Assembly: GCA_013398955.1 (NCBI GenBank) | Contig: VWPU01001227.1 | Span: 1 to 64,000 of the forward strand | From: Callaeas wilsoni | Taxonomy: Eukaryota > Chordata > Aves > Passeriformes > Callaeidae | Direction: 5' to 3' | Length of the DNA: 64,000 nt | Part shown: positions 37,493 through 49,115 of the stretch, piece after piece | Layout of the letters: the number at the start of each line of letters is the position of its first letter | Position numbering within the stretch: the stretch's first letter is position 1 | Notes under the pieces: generated by a model | Databases searched by the model: none | What the model was told of the DNA's origin: nothing | The model's input: only the letters and a program-made list of their open reading frames with translations | Made by a program: the position numbers and the translations under genes

Positions 37493-37925
37493 GAGAAAAA
37501 AAAAGTGCGTTCGCTACATACAAGGTGAAGGCAGCTGCGTCAGCCCACCCTCTTCAGATGGAAGCTTACTAGACTCTCCTCCGTCCTCCCCTGCCATGCT
37601 CGCCTCCCCCTCCAGAGACTCGAAACCACAGACTGAACAAACGCAACCCCTCTCGCTCTCATTGAAGCCTGACCCACTGGCGCACCTGGTGATGATGCCG
37701 CCGCCGCCATCCTCGCTCGTGCTCGCTGAGAGCGCCGCGAGCAAGCCCGGCGCCCTGCCCGCCGCCAGCTGCCCCAACGGGGCCCTGGACCACCCGCCGG
37801 CCGCCCTCCCGCCGGCCGCCGCCGCATCCCTCGCACAGCCCTCGACGTCCTCCTTGCATTCCCACAGCTCGCTGGCGGGGACACAGCCCCAGCCGCTCTC
37901 CCTTGTAACGAAGTCCTTAGAATAG
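37493..37925 (+). CDS. TCF7L2: TCF7L2 terminal coding exon, E-type tail (likely human exon 17)
   Basis: The acceptor is CTGTTTCTAG. After a C-clamp exon (phase 2) the frame reads RRKKKCVRYIQGEGSC, finishing the C-clamp, and continues to TAG at 37923–37925. The tail carries two CtBP-type motifs, PLSLSLK and PLSLVTK, and ends SLVTKSLE. After a phase-1 exon the same DNA reads GEKKSAFATYKVKAAASAH and stops at 37570–37572, giving the M-type tail. Compared with the human tail as I know it, the segment between HLVMM and the SLAQPSTSS stretch is richer in Ala and Pro and is GC-rich, a common avian feature. E tails strengthen activation at some promoters; M and S tails lack this. Confidence 0.97.
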
Positions 37926-38866
37926 CTTTAGCCTCGTTAGCCCTTTCGGTTTCCTTTCGGGGGGATTGAATTCTGTTGGTATTTGGGGTTTTGGTTTTTT
38001 TTCCTTTTCTTTATTTTTTTTTTTTTTTCTTCTCCTAAGTGTCGTCCGCTGTTCGTCGTCGTTTCTCGGTTTCATTTTTAATTTGTGCCATGTGGCTACA
38101 TTAGTTGATGTTTTATCGAGTTCATTGGTCAATATTTGACCCATTCTTATTTCAATTTCTCCTTTTTAAATATGTAGATGAGAAAAGCCTCATGATTCTG
38201 CCAAAATTTTTATCAACAGCTGTTTAAAGTCTTTGTAGCGTTTAAAAAATATATATATATACATAATTGTTATGTAGTTCCAATAGCTTAGTTTTAAAGA
38301 CTGATTTTAAAAATTAAAAAAAAAAAGAAGCAATTTTGAAGCAGCCCTTGCCGGAGGCATTGGTTCTTTATTATTTGTATTAAATACGAGCTTGCGAACC
38401 AATCATTTTACATCTGGTTTTTAAACCTTTAAGGGCACAACGAATGCGGTGCCGCTACTACTTCTTTTTTTTTTCTTCCTTGTGTGAAACAACCTTTATT
38501 GTGATGTTACTTGTTATTGTTTAAATGTACAGAAACAAAGGGTTAAAAAAATGTGTTAATATACCTTGTTCCATGGTGTTGTTCTTTTTGGGGGAGGGGA
38601 CGCTACTCAACAATTAAAAGTATCACAACGCTATTGGACCAGTAGTATTTATTGCTTTAGAAATTGCTTGTTGTATCTGTATGTTGTCCCTTTTTAAATG
38701 TTTTTTTCTTCCTTTTTTTTTTCCTTGAAACATTGTATAAAGGGTTTTTTTTTCCTTTAGTGTAAGCATCTTATATATAACAACTCATTTGTACAAGGTT
38801 TTTAAGTTTATATATAAATGTGTATATATATATTTTTTCCGGGATTTTGTTTTTGATTTCTTTTTG

Positions 38867-38869
<3 letters not shown>

Positions 38870-38909
<40 letters not shown>
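38870..38909 (+). repeat. Poly-T tract of 40 nt
   Basis: Uninterrupted T run within the 3' UTR. The length is likely to be unreliable in sequencing. Confidence 0.9.
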
Positions 38910-38912
<3 letters not shown>

Positions 38913-38980
38913 ATATGAAATACGGTTGCCACCAAATGGACATTCGCAGATGCATTTTTTCAAGGATCAATAGTGTAAAG

Positions 38981-38986
38981 AATAAA
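38981..38986 (+). terminator. TCF7L2: Internal poly(A) signal AATAAA
   Basis: A canonical hexamer in the 3' UTR, about 1.06 kb after the stop. It could give a shorter mRNA. Confidence 0.4.
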
Positions 38987-39709
38987 ATTGCTTTAAAAGC
39001 CATTACACTCGAAAAGACTTGAAAATTTAGCAAGGGAATTTTTAGCAATGCTGTTTGAAAAATAGCAAGGTCCAAGTGTCTCCCGTTCAGAACTGCAGCT
39101 GAATCCCCTGCGACATTAGGACTGTAGGCTGTGTGCAAAATTTTTATGTGCCAAAATTCTCAGTGACTTTTAACTTTCTCCCGACAACTTTATTATTTTT
39201 TTTAATGCTGTAATTTTTTTGTTCATCATGTTTTGCTGTGATGTTACATAGGTAGATATGTATGTAGTTTTAATGTCACCTATAACAGACGTGTTTGGTA
39301 GCAGATTGTCCGGAAAGCATTTAAAATGAAGAGGTATAAACCCTTAAGGGCCAAATTCTGTATATTAGATTATTCATAAAAGGAAAATCAGACTGCCACT
39401 TTTATGTACACTTACTACATACAGGTAGGTAGCAAACTTAAAACAAAAAAAAAATCCTAGGCATGTTGATGTTGCAAAAAACGCTGTATAAAGCTGAAAA
39501 ATTGTTCATCTGTTCATTCAGTGCCATTGTAGTTGACATGAAGCGATTGTAAAACTGTCTCAGATTTTTCTCTGGTTTATTAAGATGCTAACTATAACAT
39601 TTTTTGTGAATACTTTGAATGTTTCCTAACAGTTGTGATGTTACTGTTCCGTTTTATGCTCTTATTCCGATTTTCATTTTTAATGGTTTGGAAGCCATTT
39701 TTTGTAATG

Positions 39710-39715
39710 AATAAA
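39710..39715 (+). terminator. TCF7L2: Poly(A) signal AATAAA (proximal of the end pair)
   Basis: A canonical hexamer (GAATAAATG) 47 nt before the last signal. The sequence after it is TG-rich. Confidence 0.65.
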
Positions 39716-39756
39716 TGTTCATGCTGTACAGTATCTGTAGCATGCAGTTCTGGATT

Positions 39757-39762
39757 AATAAA
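39757..39762 (+). terminator. TCF7L2: Poly(A) signal AATAAA (distal)
   Basis: A canonical hexamer in TTAATAAAAGC, followed by a GT-containing stretch. It is the last signal before sequence that looks intergenic. Confidence 0.65.
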
Positions 39763-39785
39763 AGCAACTTAGTATGTGCAGAGAA

Positions 39786-42700
39786 TGACTTGTCAACTCA
39801 TTTATGCGTTGACTGCATTTTATCTGGCTGGAAAGATTTACAGGCCGACTGGAAAACTTCCTTGAAAAAAAAATGTGTGAAAATTGTGGCAAATTGCAGC
39901 CAGCTCCAGTTGTGAGAAATCCCATTTCCTTTGGGTTCCCATGGAATGCATTTGCACCGGCCCTCTCCCTGCTCAGCACACTTTTGCGTGAGTAGCAGTG
40001 GTTAAAAATCCTTTTTATTCGAAGTAAATGGCACATGATTTGGCAGAAGTCAGCATGTGAGCTAAGGGAATGTCCTTCCATGTGAAGTGAGCCTGAGTGG
40101 TGGATGGGAGACCAGGGCTGGTGATACCTTTAATTTTAATATATATCTGTTCAGCTTGGTGATCTCACAATATAGGGCTGGTGCACTATAAAGGTCACAT
40201 AGGAGAGCCCAGATAGCCCTAATTAGTAAAGTTCTTCTGCTGGCCTCAGGCTTTATCTCCTGGACAGATTTGAGTCCAGTTTTGCATATATTTGAGGGGT
40301 TTTTTTAGTGCAATGAGCCCTTGCAGCACAGCCTGCTCTCAGTTCTGAGAATCCAGCATACACCTGACAGCAATGCCTGCAGATGCTGCGGGATGGGAGT
40401 GAATTTACATGCAAGGATCCTTATTATGTTGTTGATTTGTTTGGGTTTTATTAAAATAAGTGGAGATTTAAACGTCATAATTTGCAAGATTCTGTCCCAA
40501 GTGGATGTCACCATAGGCCCAGTCATCTTGGAAAATGTCAGCCATAGTAATTCCTGCAGTGGCACTCGAGGAGAATGGAATGTTCTTGAAGCAGGTTTGT
40601 TCCCTGCCGCTGTGCAGGTGCATTGCTCAGGTACTGCACTTCTGTTTGGTTGGTCTCGACAGGCTCTGCAGGAAGGGTGAGTTCTGCACGGACCTGGGAA
40701 CAGGCTGTTCTGGTAAGCCCAGCACTGGCATGGTGCTGTCCCTTCCTGTGGGGTCCAATAAAACCTGCAAAAGTGTTCGTTGGCTGCAGAAGGAATTTCC
40801 TTTGTGAGGGCCTGGGAGGCACTGAGTGAAGTACTAAATAATGTGTAAGCAATATACAGTACTTTAAATTGCTATTATTTATTAGTTTACAAGACAAGCC
40901 TTTTTTTTTTTTTGTTCAAACATGTTAATAAAGGGCAACATACATGAGTATTGTTTCTGATGTCCTGTTGGGAGGATTAAGTCATGGTGACTTCTTTACC
41001 AACCTCCATTTCTCTCTGTTGGTCCAAGGCCTGATGGTTTTTGTTGTGGTCTGACACGATGCTGCCCTTGGCCTCAGTGGTACATGTTCCCTCATCACCC
41101 ACGACAGGCACGTGGGACAGGGCTCTGCAGTGGGGAAAAGGACGTTGCTGCAAAGCCTTTGCGGAAGATTTTGCTGTTTGCCAAATTTTGCTGTTGTTGG
41201 TAGCCAGTAAATTGAATGCAATGCTCAAATTACTCTCCGGCTAGTTAATGTTTCTAGGGAATTTTTTACTTCTTTTTCCTAAGTGTTTTAACTCTTGCTA
41301 GAGCATGGCCATCCATCAGCCAGACGTATGTGCTGCATCTCTGCTGGGGATAGCTGCTCTCTTCTAAAGTAAGGAATAGTGCTCCAGGGAGATCTTTGAA
41401 TGCCATGATTCAAAGTAGACACCATCAAGGTATGATTCATATATTCAGGAAAATACTGTCTTCTTTGCTCTCTGCTTTATTAGGCAAAGTTCGGAAAGCA
41501 GAGTCCTAAAACGCCGTTCCCGGGCAAATTAGTTTTCCTTCTGTGTGTGTGGTGAGAGAGGTATGTGTTCCAAGGGTACATTGAACAGGGCTTGCGAGTG
41601 GTGGATAACTCGTGCTGGGAACTTGTTTGCTGTGGAAAACAATTGTATATTCCTGGGAAAGCAACTGCTTGTGTTTCCTGTAGGTTGTGCCTTGTCTGTT
41701 TCCCTTTGAGGGATTATGCCTGCAGACTTGCCTCCAAACTTCCCTTGCTTAGAGGAACTGAGCTGGGTCAAGGCTCCTGGGAGAAAATTACCATTATTTA
41801 TATGTATTCCCTTTGTGTGCGGGAGTACAGTTTCCAGGTACAGTGGAAACGTGGTGGCAAGACAGCCCTTTCTATATACTGTAGGTGTAAAATAGGGTGA
41901 GGAACAGGCTGATCGCTCCCAGATGCACACCACTGAGGGCAACCCCCAGAGTGTGGTGGTGACAAACTGGCACGGTCTGTCCTCGTCCAGGGCTGCCATG
42001 GGACAGCACAGAGCCCTACATACAGTAGGTAATTCACTGTAGCTATTGCTTCCATCTGTTTTTATGGACTAAGGCGAGGAAGCAAGTCAATGTATTGCAT
42101 GTTTGGGAGACATTTATTTTCCATTAGTTTTGTAAATCTCATTTTTCACTTAGTGTATGGAATTTTAAAAAGTTTAAGCAATTGCTGACTCAAAGCAGTG
42201 CCACATGGTTTTATGCTTTCCTTAAAAGAAGAAAATGGAAAGGCAGGAAAAAAAGAGACATCTTTAGAGTCCTGTTCATTTCATTAGACTATAAAAAAGA
42301 TGTAAAGAGAATTTACAGTAAAACAGTTGCATAGGTCATTGCAACTATAATGAAAGCTAATAATATTAATGTTATTATTATTAATAACAAGAACAATAAT
42401 AACAAGCAACAACAACGTGTGACACTGCTGCCCAGGTATGTCTGGCATACACATAGGAGTACTTTACCATCAGAGACTCTGGATGAAGGTTTCGGATGCT
42501 GTTTTGGGAGAGGTGCTCCACCTGAAAACTAAATTCAGTACAGGACCAAGATTGATCTCAAGTGATCTTTGTTGGGTAGGACGTCTAAAGCTTTCGGAGC
42601 CTTAAAACTATGAATATTCAAATTTGCTCAGAGATTGTAGCAATTACTATGTTCTAAAAAAAGGGTAGGCATTTGGCATTTACTTGGGCATTCATTTTAA

Positions 42701-45700
42701 GACATCCTTGGAAAACCTCTTGAGACTTGAGGCAGATCAGCTACAAGTGATTTCATTTCAAGCACCCATCATTGTCAATAATGTCACCAACCCGTTTAAG
42801 GACCCTTTGAGGACTGTAGTCTTCCAGCCTCTGGAGTGATTTTCTTCTGGGATCAATCAAAAATATTAACTCATTACTTTCATCCATGTATTAGGAGTTG
42901 CTCTTTTTCTGAGGTTGGAAATGCTTTTAAATTTGGGGTGGGGGGATGTTAATCTGGACCTCTAAGGCAGTGGAGAACATGAAGTCATGCTCTCTGTCCA
43001 TCTGCTTGACCCTCTCCTGATAATTCTTGAATACTCTGGCATTTTGAACTAGATTTGACAGCAGCAGTCAAACTCTCAGAGATGATAAAGTCCCTCTGAG
43101 TTCCAGGGAAATCTCTGCCGGCGCTGAGAAGAGAGGCTTTCCAGATCCACTGCTGAAGAAAAGGCAAGGAGAGCTCAGCTGTTATCCATTCTCTCTGGCA
43201 GCATCCAGATGGCCAATTATCACACGTCTACTTCTGGACCAGCATCTGCGCTCCCCTGCCCAGCTGGCAGGCCGAGAAGATTAGGTAGGAGACATGGACA
43301 GCATTGGGATGTTGGAGGGAACAAGGGAAGGAGTTAACGGTATAGGGACAATGGGAAATACTGCAGCTGCAATATGTAATATTATGTAAGATTGCAGTGG
43401 GGAAGCAAGGGGAGGGAAAGGACAGTGGGGAGAGGAGACACATCTGCAGGACAGCAGGCCCTGCTAATGCTCATGCTCACAGAGCAGAGCTGCTCTGGAG
43501 AAGTCGATGCCGTGGGGTTACCAGCTCCTTGTCTCATTCCTTCGACGTAGCAGCTGGCACCAGCTCACCGATGGGAAGCGCAGCCCCGTTTGGGAGGTAC
43601 CTGCTGGCGGGGGCTTGTGATGCCCTGGCCTGGACCCCACCAGAACAGTCTAGAGGGTGGGAAAGTCTCAGGGTGTTTCCAGAGCTCTGTAGCATGGGGA
43701 AGACTGGAGCTGAGTGTGCAAAGCAAGAAGGGTGGGGTTTTTTTAAAGAAAGAGAGAAAAAGGATTATTATCTTATTTGCAAACAAGCCCATTTGTAGTA
43801 GCTGGTTCCCAGGCATTAGCAAACACCCTGATTTTAATCTCCATCAGAAATTGTCTCCTTTGCTCCCTTATTTTGTGTTGCCTTTTAAATATGCTGCTGG
43901 GGTATTTTTGGATCTAACTATATCTTTTTAATCTGTTCCACCCACCCCTCCTCAGCCCCCGCTGCCTCCCTGCCTGCTCCTTCTTCAAACTTATATAATG
44001 GCACATTATACAAAATAGCTAAGCAGGTGGTATTTTTAAAGACAGTGAGTGAGCATTTTTTTGGCCTAAATTTGGAATGAAACAGATGGATTTTAAGACT
44101 CTGCTTTTTCTATGAATAGTAACCGTTGTTCTCCACTGCCTTAAACACCAGTTTCAAGACCACCTCCAGCAACCAATCAGCACACTGTTATTTAATTATA
44201 ACAAAATTCTTAGCTCTGTCTGCTGCTGCATGGGCAAGTGGGGGGCACTGGATCAACTTCTGGAGCCAGGCAGACTTGCCAACAATAATTTTCCTTTTCC
44301 CAGAGGGCCGAGGGGGCCTGGAGCGGGTTCCAAGTTCCTCCTAAACTGGCTGTTCAGTTTGGGCTCCCTGACAGAGTGCTTGAAAAGGGTTATAGAAAGG
44401 CAGATAAATGCACTTCTTGTTGCAAGCTTCCCTGACAAGCCAGGCCTCCAGAACAGTGATCTCATTCCTGCCTTATTATTGGTGGTGCCAGATTTTTTCC
44501 ATTAACAGGTAATTGAGTCGAAACTAAAATAAGCAAAGTTTGTTTTATCCAATGCGTTTTCTTGCTTGCTTGTGAAAGAAAAACACTTTAGAGAGGGGTT
44601 TGCTTTTAATGTTCATGGAAATGTATTTACATCTCACAGATTCCTCCCTGCTCTAGTGTAATTAACCTGACTGGTCTTTTTGTTATTGTTGTTTTGATTT
44701 TTAAAGCAAAGGTATTGGCGAGGCTTAATTCATTTTTCTAACGGTTTGAATTCCCTGGGAGCAGCAGAGTTGAAGTCGCCCATTCTGTGCACGGCCACAA
44801 GCGCTGCCCCGCTCCCGCGTGTGTGCGTTCACGCTGCGGGCCTGGCGTCACCCATGGCCCCGGAGGGGAAGCAGGAGCAGGATTCCAACAGGATGATTCC
44901 GTGCAGCATTTCCAGGCTCACAACGAACCTTCCCTTCCAGAGAGGCTGCAGGAACACTGCTGGGACCAGCCAGTGTCTTGTCTCCTGACTGAGCAGGGAC
45001 ACGACGTGGCTGCCCGCGAAACGCTCGTGGTCTTGCTGAAGATCATTCTTTGTTTCTCATCCATGTGTTTATGAGGGCCAGGAGTTGGGCTTGATGATCT
45101 TTGTGGGTCCCTTCCAACTCAGCATATTCTGTGACTCAGTAATTCCTCAGCCAGCAGCTTCAGGTGTCCCTGTGTTGCCAGCAGGCCACCTCTCCCCTTC
45201 CTCACCTGCAGGAGAGCCAGCCGTGCCCTGGGTGAAAGGCAGCATTTTAATAGGAAACAGTAAACGATGCTGAAGAACAGAGACATCACATGTCTGTGGC
45301 TTTGCTGGTTTGCTTCTGTCTCCAGCTGTCCAGAGCTGGCTCCTGCCTGCTTTGCCGTGGTGAGGGAGGCCATGATCTCCAGCACCACGGGGACCTGGGC
45401 GCCTTGCCCACCCACAGCCTTGTGGCAGCCACATCTCCCTGTGAACCCTTCTCCAGCCTTGTGCAGCGGAGTAAAGGGATGCGAAGGGTCGGTGGAGGTG
45501 GGGGACACTGAGCAAGGAGGGAGCTGAGCTCAGGCTGTGGGATGGGGACGGTGGCATGTCCTGCTGCTGTAAAGACCCCGCAGCCAGGACGGGGCAGCGG
45601 GCAGCTGCAGAAGTGCTGAGCATGGCAGCGGTGTCGCCTGCCAAGCTGCCTCAGCCTCACATCCCCTGGGCTCTGTGAGGCCAATTACCAATTCACAGAG

Positions 45701-46272
45701 TCTGTTTCAGCACAAACAGGACCTTCAAAGAGTTGGGAGCCTTTCTGTTTTGTTTTTTTTAATGCCCTCCTAAAAAAATAAAAGCAGAAAGACCCATACT
45801 TAAAAGTCAAGTAGATAATTGTTTCTAACACGAATTTCAAACATTGTCTGTTCCTCTGGGCAGGTACTGCTAGGTCAATTACCTTGACTGCCCATAGCAA
45901 ACTGAGACACAATAACCCCCATTTGAACTTCAACACATCCTCTCTAAAGTAGCATTTTAAAGGGGTTTTGGTTTGTTTTGTTTAATCGCACAACTTTTGG
46001 GGGTTTTCTTGTTGGAGATTTTATCCAGCTTTCATCTTTGATGCTGAGACTTGCCTGGCAGGGAAGCTGTAGGAGAAATCAGATGGGTGACAAGAGTGTT
46101 GTGGCCCTGCGATAGCCCTGGTCTGGCTGAGGTAAAGGGTCCGTGTGGGGAAGGCGTACTGAGTATGAGGGAGCAAACCAGAAAACGCCTGTTAATGTCT
46201 GAAATGAACCAAGATTCACAAATTGCATTCCTAGCAGCCTGGGATATGCACTAATCGAGTTCCCCAGTTTAC
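39786..46272. other. Intergenic, no recognised gene
   Basis: Holds an AT-rich (TAA/AAC)n-type simple repeat near 42340–42420, GC-richer sequence at 43400–43700 and 44760–45680, and a CR1 3' end at 45070. Open frames lack recognisable domains and splice consistency. Confidence 0.7.
45070..45136 (+). mobile_element. CR1 LINE 3'-end fragment
   Basis: The stretch from GAGGGCCAGGAGTTGGG to TGGGTCCCTTCCAACTC and ATATTCTGTGACTC matches the typical avian CR1 3' end, which finishes in ATTCTATG-like repeats. Only about 70 nt are recognisable, so it is heavily 5'-truncated. Confidence 0.75.
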
Positions 46273-46553
46273 CTGGCTCTAAAATGGTGGTAAAAACCAT
46301 GCAGTCACGAGGCACATTGGCACAGCTCGTATTATTTGCAACAAGCATATTTAGAACCTCCGTGGCAGAATCAGCATTGCCACAATAGCAGGAGGTGAAA
46401 TTCCTTCTCCAATCAGTCATCCCAAAATATATGTTTCTCACTGGATTTTCTGGGGTGCTTCTTGTTGCACCAACAATGTAGTTTAGTTCCCTGTTTACTG
46501 TAAGAATTTTGCTAAAGCAGTCAAGTGTCTTGCTTTTATGAACTTTTCTTCCT
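46273..46553 (-). CDS. Unrecognised exon-like open frame, Cys-containing
   Basis: On the minus strand an acceptor-like CTTGTGCTGCAG precedes 46553 and a donor CAG/GTAAAC follows 46273. They enclose 281 nt (phase 2 in, phase 1 out) with no stop. The 93 codons include LDCFSKILTVNRELNYIVG, FGMTDWRRNFTSCYCG and VPRDCMVFTTILEPG. There are six Cys and two N-glycosylation sequons (NFT, NNT), which resembles a secreted or extracellular domain. The frame stays open on both sides (46612 to 46079). I do not recognise a family. Open frames of this length are about what chance gives in 64 kb, so the call is tentative. It may also be a relic. Confidence 0.22.
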
Positions 46554-48637
46554 CTGCAGCACAAGGGATGGCAAAGAACTTGTACTAGTGAAAAAACACT
46601 GAACAGCTTCACCTCAAATTTTGAAATTTTAAGAGATTATCTTTTTCTTTCCCCCACCCTCTTTAAATTTTTAAGTGAATTTAAATTAATAAGTATCTTT
46701 CAGGTATAGGACAAGTTGGAAAGATTTGCCATCCACAAATCTGCTCACTCATGAAAGCCTGAACAGAACATCTGCAGCATGGAGAACAACAGTACAGACC
46801 CCTCTGAACTCTGTCCTTTCTTCAAGCTACTCTGACCTGGGTAAATGAACTGAGTGATGCAGCTGACTCTCTGCCTCCTTCTGCCTTCAGATCCTTTCTG
46901 TTCCATTCACACTTCTCACAGTGTTTGTCACCTCTGGTTTCTTCCAAGAACCTCTTCCCAGTTTTTCCATTGTCCTGCATTTCATGGGGATGGCATCATC
47001 ATCTCCACTTCACGTGTTTGTAACCTGACCCAAAAGACCATTTTTGGGTTGAGCTTCACACATGTGGAATATTTGATATGGTTTTCATCAAAAGGGTCTG
47101 TTAGCAGTGAATATAATACTGGGACCAACTGCTTCAAGGCAGCTGTGCCCAGCAGCAAGGTCTGGCCTAGCAGAGCAAACCCAGTAACGTGGAAGAAGAC
47201 ACAAGGACAGGTTGTACAACATCAGTGACTTTAATACCCTCATAGACTCAGTCAAGACCTTTTACTTGGGTATTGGCATCTTTGAACTTCGTACTAATCT
47301 TCTCTTTTCTGGGATTAAATTTCCAATGGCACCTCATGGCCTCAGGTGTCTCATTTGATGAGGAAAGCTGTTTCACAGCAAGAATTCATTCCAGGTGGAC
47401 AGGAATCTGTGTAAAATGTCTCAACTTCAACTCTAAAACCAAAGCCAAAAAAATTGGTAGCTACTACTGAAAAATGTACAAGTGATCTTATTTGAATTTA
47501 ATCCATGAGGCACATTTAAAACAATTTTGGTACTGCATAAAATAACAATTTTTTGTGTGTTAGAGAAGACAAAAGGAAGAGAAGTTTAAATAATTCTATA
47601 TGTTAGTTATATTTAAATATTGAAAGTTTCACTATTTCATATAAGTCCTTTGGATTTGGTCCAACCTAAAACTCATCTTTACCCAATCTTAAATATTTTG
47701 GGTTTTGTTTTTTTGTTTTTTTTTTTTCCCCCTGAATATACCTGTCTATTTTTAGTGTTGATGTTGTTCTGGTTAGTTTTCTTTCTCCTAACAGAGGTGA
47801 CTCCGCAGCACATTTCTTTTGACAAAAACACACAAAACCAACACGGATCAGTTAACACAGATGACATCTTTAAACTTGAATACATTTTTTCACTATAAAC
47901 GCCACCAGTCAACTTTCGTGTAGGTAGGTTTCCATTGTTAGTTGTCAAAGTCTTCTTGAGTGGATTTCCCACTGTGTCACTTTTGTGTGAGTCAAATCAA
48001 GATTATAGGTAACAGAGAAGAAAAAGAAAAAGAAGAGAAGGTTAGACCCTCATTTTAGAGTTTAAGAAAAATCTACCAGCAGGTTGCAGTTCGAGTTGGT
48101 AATATACATGAAAGGGGGAGTCCAAGCCGTGTCACAGGTATCACTATATTAGGCTTTCAGGAAAAAGCATACAAAACACATATTGTAGTGGTCACACACA
48201 GAGACATAAATTTAGGAACAAGATCTGCCTTAGCTTGAACATAGTCAGCTCTGATAATAAGGAACAATGGACCGAAGCTATTATGAAACGAAACCCAGGT
48301 GCCAGAATGGAGGGAGATTTTAGTTGAGTTCTCCCAGAATAAAAAAAGTCTAACTTTTTTTTCAGACATATGTTGTCCTAATTTTTTCTGTTCTCACTTT
48401 AGAAGACAGCTGATTTTATTTGGGATTTGATTAATGAGCACGATTAAGATGTTCCATGCTGAAATTTTCTACAGTAACCTTTACATGAATTTTTTGTTTC
48501 ATCTTTTCTGTCTTAAATCATTTTATTTTCACTGGAATTGAGGAAAATATGCTAAATTATGCCCTTTATCATATATACATGGTATCTGGGGTGGATTTCA
48601 GATACTTTGTAGTAGTGGTTTGGGTAGTTTCTAGCCT
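46554..48637. other. Intergenic, no recognised gene
   Basis: Contains an open exon-like stretch on the plus strand (46704–46840, discussed under findings). Otherwise AT-rich with no recognised repeats or genes. Confidence 0.65.
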
Positions 48638-49115
48638 TACATAGTATAATACAACATGCTGAGTTGAAAGGGACCCACAAGAATCATCAAAATCCAGCTC
48701 CCAGGACCATCCAGAGGATCACCCCATGTGCCTGAGAGCATCGTCCTAGCACTTCATGAACTCTGTGAGGACTAGTGCTGTGACCGCTACCCTGGGGAGC
48801 CTGTTCCAGTGCCCAAACACCCTCTGGGTGAAGAACCTTTTTCCAATATCCAAGCTAAGCCTCCCCTGACACAGCTTCAGGCCTTGCCCTTGGTTCCTGT
48901 CACCGGTCACCACAGAGAAGAGATTGGTACCTGCCCCTCCTCTCCCCCTCATCAAGAAGTTGCAGAATCCTATGAGATCCCCCCTCAGTCTCCTTCAGCT
49001 GAACAAACCAAATGCCCTCAGACACACCTCATACATCTTTCCCTCCAGACCCTTCAACATCCTCACAGCCCTTCTTTGGATGCTTTCTAATAGCTTTTTA
49101 TCTTTGCAGTGCCAT
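48638..49115 (-). mobile_element. CR1 LINE fragment, 5'-truncated
   Basis: In minus orientation. It begins with TGAGTTGAAAGGGACCCACA (the reversed CR1 3' end) and runs through GGAGCCTGTTCCAGTGCCC and CCCTTCTTTGGATGCTTTCT, the usual CR1 ORF2 end and 3' UTR. About 480 nt are recognisable. No intact reverse transcriptase remains. Confidence 0.88.

Larger units (their letters stand above)
1..39785 (+). other. TCF7L2: TCF7L2 gene locus, 3' part (introns and 11 coding exons)
   Basis: TCF7L2 is a nuclear HMG-box factor that recruits β-catenin to Wnt targets and TLE/Groucho corepressors when Wnt is off. The eleven exons listed below join in consistent phase and read through the proline-rich regulatory region, HMG box, basic tail, C-clamp and E-type tail, ending at TAG 37923–37925. 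The exons upstream of the window, for the β-catenin-binding N-terminus, are missing. Protein motifs that fix the identity are [33 protein letters not shown] and the final PLSLVTKSLE. TCF7L1, TCF7 and LEF1 are less likely because of the C-clamp exons and the E tail. From exon 12401 to the stop, with the 30563 and 31781 exons included, the reading frame gives 440 residues. Full-length human E-type protein is about 600. Confidence 0.97.
37926..39785 (+). other. TCF7L2: TCF7L2 3' UTR
   Basis: About 1.86 kb of AT-rich sequence between the stop and the last poly(A) signals, with many T runs, including an unbroken run of 40 T (38870–38909), and TATATA stretches. The 3' end is placed about 20 nt past the AATAAA at 39757. 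The exact cleavage site is not visible. Confidence 0.8.

Noticed and set aside
37493..37570. Alternative frame of the last exon as a separate gene
   Set aside because: The +1 frame reading GEKKSAFATYKV is the known M-type TCF7L2 tail, so it is an isoform rather than a new gene.
44126..44510. Overlapping open frames (LDQLLEPGRLANNNFPFP)
   Set aside because: They overlap in two plus frames and one minus frame with no splice support. Could be a conserved noncoding element, but nothing visible proves it.
46854..47228. 124-codon plus-strand open frame
   Set aside because: No domain or splice support. Its length is expected by chance in this much sequence.
48746..48955. Minus-strand open frame in the 48.7-kb region
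   Set aside because: It is the translated tail of the CR1 fragment at 48638–49115.
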